Below, in pieces: positions 6,423 through 9,663 of a DNA stretch of 9,663 nt; the stretch's first letter is position 1; every line of letters starts with the position of its first letter. The DNA lies in the NCBI GenBank assembly GCA_036821645.1, contig DAISJD010000119.1, forward strand, positions 1-9,663, written 5' to 3'. The notes under the pieces were generated by a model. That model ran no database searches and was not told the DNA's origin. It saw nothing but the letters and a program-made list of their open reading frames with translations. Made by a program: the position numbers and the translations under genes. Origin of the DNA: DAISJD01 sp036821645. GTDB taxonomy: Bacteria; Pseudomonadota; Alphaproteobacteria; ATCC43930; CGMCC-115725.

Positions 6423-8447
6423 TTACCAAACGCGGCAATTGCTCGACTTCGTGTCGGCAACCGGCTTCACCGGGCAATGGAACGCCTCGGCGAATTCCGG
6501 CATATTATCGACGACGCCCTGGACGCGGAACCGTTCCGCTGAATGGGGATCGGTCAGGGCCTGGGTCCGGGCCGCTTCGGGGCGGGACGCCGAACACCAC
6601 ACCCCGGCATAGGCCAGGAAGAAGCGTTGTTCCGGGGTGAAGCCGTCGATTTCACTCGTCTTCTTGCCCTTCAAATGCTTTTTCAGGGCGGCAAGGGCGA
6701 TGCGCACGCCGCCATTGTCGGCAGTGTTTTCACCCAGGGTCAATTGACCGTTGATCTTGACATCGTCGACCGCCGTATAGCCGCTATATTGATTGGCGAT
6801 GCAGGAGGCCCGTTCCTTGAAGGATTCCGCATCCTTCTTGGTCCAGAAATCCTTCAGGTTGCCGTCCTTGTCGAACAGGCGGCCCTCATCGTCGAAACCA
6901 TGGGTCATTTCATGGCCGATCACGGCCCCGATCGCCCCGTAATTGGCCGCGTCATCCCCGGCAGGGTCGAAGAACGGCGGTTGCAGGATGCCAGCCGGGA
7001 AATTGATGTCGTTATGGCTGGGGTCGTAATAGGCATTGACGGTCGGCGGGGTCATGAGCCATTCGCGACGATCGACCTGCTTGCCGACCCGCTTCAATTG
7101 GCGGTCATTTTCAAACGCCGTCGCCCGGAATGCATTGCCCAGGGCATCGTCGGCCTTGACATCGACCAGGGTATAATCGCGCCATTTTTCCGGATGACCG
7201 ACCTTATCGACCATCACGGCCAGTTTCTCGCGCGCCTTCTTGCGGGTTTCCGGCCCCATCCAGGACAGGCCCGCCATATCTTCGTCATAGGCCGCGCGCA
7301 GATCCTTGATCAGATCCTTCATCTTGGCATCGGCTTCGGGCGGGAAATATTTCGCGACATAAACCTTGCCCAACGCCTCGCCCAAGGCGCGGTCGGTCGC
7401 GACCACGCACCGGCGCCACCGGGGTTCCAATTCCTTGGCCCCGCTCAACACCTTGCCGTAGAAGCTGAAATCTTCCTCAACGAACGCCTTCGACAAAAGC
7501 TTGGCCGACCGGTGCAGGGTCTGCCACCGCAGATAGGTCTTGATATCGTCCAGCGATGTGGCGGCAATGACCCCGTCCAAACCCTTCAGGAAATCGGGTT
7601 CGGCAATGTTCAGATTTTTGAAGGCGGGGAAATTCTGTTCCTTGAGATAGGCCGCCCATTGGAACCCGCCCGCCAACTTGTCGAGATCGCCCAGCGGCAG
7701 CTTGTGATAGACGTTGCTCGGATCGCGGCGCTTGACGCGGTTCAGCGAATCCTTGGCAAGACCCGTCTCGACCGCCAACACCGCCTTGGCACCGGCTTCC
7801 GCCGCCTCGGGTGTGGCCCCGGCCAAGGCCAGCATCTTGCTCACATGGGCCTGATAGGCTTCGCGTTGCTTGACCGATTTTTCGTCGGTCTTGAAATAAT
7901 AATCCCGATCCGGCAGGCCAAGACCGCCTTGATCGACCTGGGCCAGATAATGGTTCGAATCCTTGGCGTCCGAATCAACCCCGGACGAGAAGAAGACATT
8001 GACCCCGATCAAATGCAGATGGGCGACCAGCGGGGCCAGTTGTTTCTTGTCGGCAAGGGCGTCGATCTTGGCGAACACATCTTTCAGCGGGTCGAGCCCC
8101 TTGGCATCGATCGCGCCCTCGTTCATGCAGGCCCCGTAATAATCGGCAACCTTGCGATTGTCCGCCGTCGGATGGGCCACGGCCTCGTCCAGCAACTCGT
8201 GCAGCGCCTCGCGATTGTGCAGCGCCAATTCATTGAACCGGCCCCACCGGCTTTGATCGGCCGGGATCGGGTTGTTCTTGATCCAGATGCCGCAGGCGAA
8301 TTCAAAGAAATTATTGCACGGATCGACCGAACGATCGGCGGGCGTCGGGCTCGGTGCCGGCAAGGTCGCGGCCTGAACCACGGGGGTTGCGGCCAAGGCC
8401 AAGACAACCGTGCTCGCCCCCAACAGGGCGGATTTTATCGAACGCAT
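6423..8447 (-). CDS. Exported M13 (neprilysin-like) zinc metallopeptidase, copy 2
   Basis: This 674-residue protein starts at the ATG at 8447, with AGGGGA 10 nt upstream (plus 8458-8463). Residues 1-26 are a Sec signal peptide ending VQA, followed by a proline-rich linker (TLPAPSPTPADR). The complete M13 domain has VDPCNNFFEFACGIW, NAYYDP (471-476), HEMTH (H512, E513, H516), E573 and D577 in GENTADNGG, and terminal CRVW. The usual RVNG near the end is RVQG here (R641). It aligns end to end with the copy at 3219-5228; in the 75 residues from NFPAGILQPP onward I count 62 identities, while the N-terminal halves differ more. It should cleave small peptides in the periplasm. It follows the M3 peptidase gene by 67 bp, so the two are likely cotranscribed, and it ends at the terminator at 6364-6398. 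Confidence 0.94.
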   Translation of the reverse strand: MRSIKSALLGASTVVLALAATPVVQAATLPAPSPTPADRSVDPCNNFFEFACGIWIKNNPIPADQSRWGRFNELALHNREALHELLDEAVAHPTADNRKVADYYGACMNEGAIDAKGLDPLKDVFAKIDALADKKQLAPLVAHLHLIGVNVFFSSGVDSDAKDSNHYLAQVDQGGLGLPDRDYYFKTDEKSVKQREAYQAHVSKMLALAGATPEAAEAGAKAVLAVETGLAKDSLNRVKRRDPSNVYHKLPLGDLDKLAGGFQWAAYLKEQNFPAFKNLNIAEPDFLKGLDGVIAATSLDDIKTYLRWQTLHRSAKLLSKAFVEEDFSFYGKVLSGAKELEPRWRRCVVATDRALGEALGKVYVAKYFPPEADAKMKDLIKDLRAAYDEDMAGLSWMGPETRKKAREKLAVMVDKVGHPEKWRDYTLVDVKADDALGNAFRATAFENDRQLKRVGKQVDRREWLMTPPTVNAYYDPSHNDINFPAGILQPPFFDPAGDDAANYGAIGAVIGHEMTHGFDDEGRLFDKDGNLKDFWTKKDAESFKERASCIANQYSGYTAVDDVKINGQLTLGENTADNGGVRIALAALKKHLKGKKTSEIDGFTPEQRFFLAYAGVWCSASRPEAARTQALTDPHSAERFRVQGVVDNMPEFAEAFHCPVKPVADTKSSNCRVW

Positions 8448-8469
8448 AAAGGATGTTTCCCCTTTTTAT

Positions 8470-8504
8470 CGCCGTCTCCATCCGACCAACCGGACGAAAC
8501 GGCG
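8470..8504 (-). promoter_or_regulatory. Leader hairpin between M3 gene and M13 copy 2
   Basis: In the minus-strand RNA, bases from 8504-8496 pair with 8470-8478 (nine pairs, one G-U). After one bulged base, 8495-8491 pair with 8480-8484 (one G-U), closing a six-base loop. It lies in the 67-bp gap, 22 nt before the ATG, and is followed by AUAAAAAGGGG rather than a U-run, so it is not a standard terminator. It might protect or separate the two messages. Confidence 0.5.
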
Positions 8505-8514
8505 TGATTGATTA

Positions 8515-9663
8515 TCAAACCGACACACCGAGGCGTTCTTTCGCCACGGCCACGACGGTGCTGAGGGCTCCTTCGCTGAACGGAGAAACCAGCCCCGTCT
8601 GGGCCACAAGATCCTGGAACGGGGCCGACCCGCCCCGACCGCACAAGGTGGTATAGGCTGCCAAAGCCCCATCATAATCCTTGAGTGCCCGCGCCCAAAG
8701 CTGCATCGCGCAGCAAAGGGCCAATGTGTAATCGATGTAATAAAAGGGCGACAAGAAGATGTGGCGCTTGGCCTGCCACAACCCCCCCTTGCCGGGATAG
8801 GAGAGGTCGCCATAGTCGCGCCAGGGCATATAGCGCTGTTCCAGCCGTTGCCAGATCGCATGGCGTTCCGCCGGAGTCGCCTCGGGATTGGCATAAACCT
8901 CGTGTTGGAAATGATCGACCGCGACCCCGTAGGGCAGGAAAGCCAGGGACGAGATCAGGTGCAGGCGGCGGAACCGATCGGCCTCGCCCGGTGCGACCAA
9001 CAGATCGATATGGGGATGGGTCAAAAACTCCAATCCCATGGAATTGATTTCCGCCGCCTCATAGGTCGGCCATAGCAGGTCGATCCCCGGCTGCATCCGG
9101 CTTTCCCAATTTTGGAACGCGTGCCCGACCTCGTGGGTAAACACGGTCACGTCATGGTTGGTCCCGTTGAAATTGGCGAAGATATAAGGCACGCCATAGG
9201 CGGGAAACCCGGTACAGAACCCGCCCCCGGCCTTGCCCGCCCGGTTCGGCAGGTCGAGAAACCCGCCATCGGCCATCATGCGGAAAAACCCGCCCAATTT
9301 CGGCCCCATCCGATCGAACAGGGTCTTCGCCCGGTCGATCATCAAGGCGACATCCCCCGCCGGTTTCGGATTGCCCGCAAGGTCGATCAGGGATTCATCC
9401 CAATAGCACAGATGATCCACCCCCATGGCCCGCGCCTGCGCGCGGTTGAGATCGGCCACCAGCGGCACGACATCGCGCGCCACCGCATCGCGATAGCGCG
9501 CGACATCGGCGGGGGCGCCATCCCCCCCCCCCCCCCCCCGATAACCCAGGGGGGCGGTCCGGCCCTGACCGGGGTTTTTCTCCCCCCCCCGGCGCGGGTT
9601 TCCCAGGGTCTCGAAACCCCCTACCACGGGCGCGCCCCGCTGTTCGTCAAAAGCCCCACGCGC
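8515..9663 (-). CDS. M3-family oligoendopeptidase (5' end beyond the window)
   Basis: The frame is open from the window edge at 9663 to TGA at 8515, giving 382 residues of the C-terminal part. The M3 zinc site is clear: HEVGHAFQ (H177, E178, H181 counted from the edge) and the third ligand E205 in AAEINSMGLEF. The neighbouring ADVARYRDAVARDVVPL and YYIDYTLALC resemble the M3 branch related to, but distinct from, PepF. These enzymes are cytoplasmic and cleave short peptides; roughly a third of the protein should lie outside the window. The part upstream of about 9520 is unreliable: 18 Cs (9522-9539) read as consecutive glycines, and further runs at 9549-9554 and 9582-9590 give an atypical N-terminal stretch. 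A GTG at 9627 should not be taken as the real start. M13 copy 2 follows 67 bp downstream. Confidence 0.85.
   Translation of the reverse strand, partial: ARGAFDEQRGAPVVGGFETLGNPRRGGEKNPGQGRTAPLGYRGGGGGDGAPADVARYRDAVARDVVPLVADLNRAQARAMGVDHLCYWDESLIDLAGNPKPAGDVALMIDRAKTLFDRMGPKLGGFFRMMADGGFLDLPNRAGKAGGGFCTGFPAYGVPYIFANFNGTNHDVTVFTHEVGHAFQNWESRMQPGIDLLWPTYEAAEINSMGLEFLTHPHIDLLVAPGEADRFRRLHLISSLAFLPYGVAVDHFQHEVYANPEATPAERHAIWQRLEQRYMPWRDYGDLSYPGKGGLWQAKRHIFLSPFYYIDYTLALCCAMQLWARALKDYDGALAAYTTLCGRGGSAPFQDLVAQTGLVSPFSEGALSTVVAVAKERLGVSV
9522..9590. other. G/C homopolymer cluster in the M3 gene, probably low-quality sequence
   Basis: Eighteen consecutive Cs at 9522-9539, six Gs at 9549-9554 and nine Cs at 9582-9590 fall within about 70 bp of coding sequence near the window edge. 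Functional M3 peptidases do not carry a six-glycine run at this place as far as I know. A sequencing or assembly fault is the simplest reading. Confidence 0.6.

Noticed and set aside
8470..8504. Hairpin as an intrinsic terminator of the M3 gene
   Set aside because: No U-tract follows on the minus strand (the next bases are AUAAAAAGGGG), so intrinsic termination is unlikely.
6543..8507. 654-codon plus-strand open frame opposite M13 copy 2
   Set aside because: Same reasoning. Its similarity to the shadow at 3417-5318 simply reflects the homology of the real genes on the other strand.

Overview
The window looks like a piece of a GC-rich proteobacterial chromosome, probably an alphaproteobacterium. 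This is inferred from the codon bias, two neprilysin-like M13 peptidases, an M3 oligoendopeptidase and a remnant of an MHS-type transporter; no rRNA or other taxonomic marker is present. Both edges look degraded. The left edge has a frame-broken transporter fragment, and the right edge has an 18-C run and other G/C homopolymers inside a coding sequence. The window may be a whole contig with poor-quality ends.

Left part, plus strand: (1) about 1-290, minus strand, a broken N-terminal fragment of an MHS-family major facilitator; (2) an AT-rich intergenic region with a 14-bp tandem duplication and a plausible promoter; (3) 534-1331, an exported ModA-like periplasmic binding protein without visible ABC partners, followed by a GC hairpin; (4) a 337-bp spacer with short repeats and one doubtful small ORF; (5) 1669-2927, a strikingly AT-rich 12-TM MFS exporter gene split by a frameshift at a T6 run, probably acquired horizontally; (6) a spacer with a 3 x 14 bp repeat and a possible trace of an IS3-type transposase.

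Right part, all minus strand: a peptidase/hydrolase cluster read from right to left. An M3 oligoendopeptidase (cut by the window edge) is followed after 67 bp by an exported M13 zinc metallopeptidase, closed by a textbook intrinsic terminator. A new promoter just beyond it drives an exported alpha/beta hydrolase and then a second, paralogous exported M13 metallopeptidase. The two M13 genes are clear duplicates, both with intact zinc sites. Each is preceded by a GC hairpin that lacks a U-tract and carries the same 8-mer (GGTCGGAT on the coding strand).

The likely shared theme is breakdown of peptides in the envelope (M13 pair) and cytoplasm (M3), with a secreted serine hydrolase of unknown substrate between the duplicates. 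I saw no CRISPR array, tRNA, rRNA, intact insertion sequence or recognised defence system. The most informative items are the duplicated M13 units with their shared leader hairpins, the frameshifted foreign MFS gene, and the orphan ModA-like protein.
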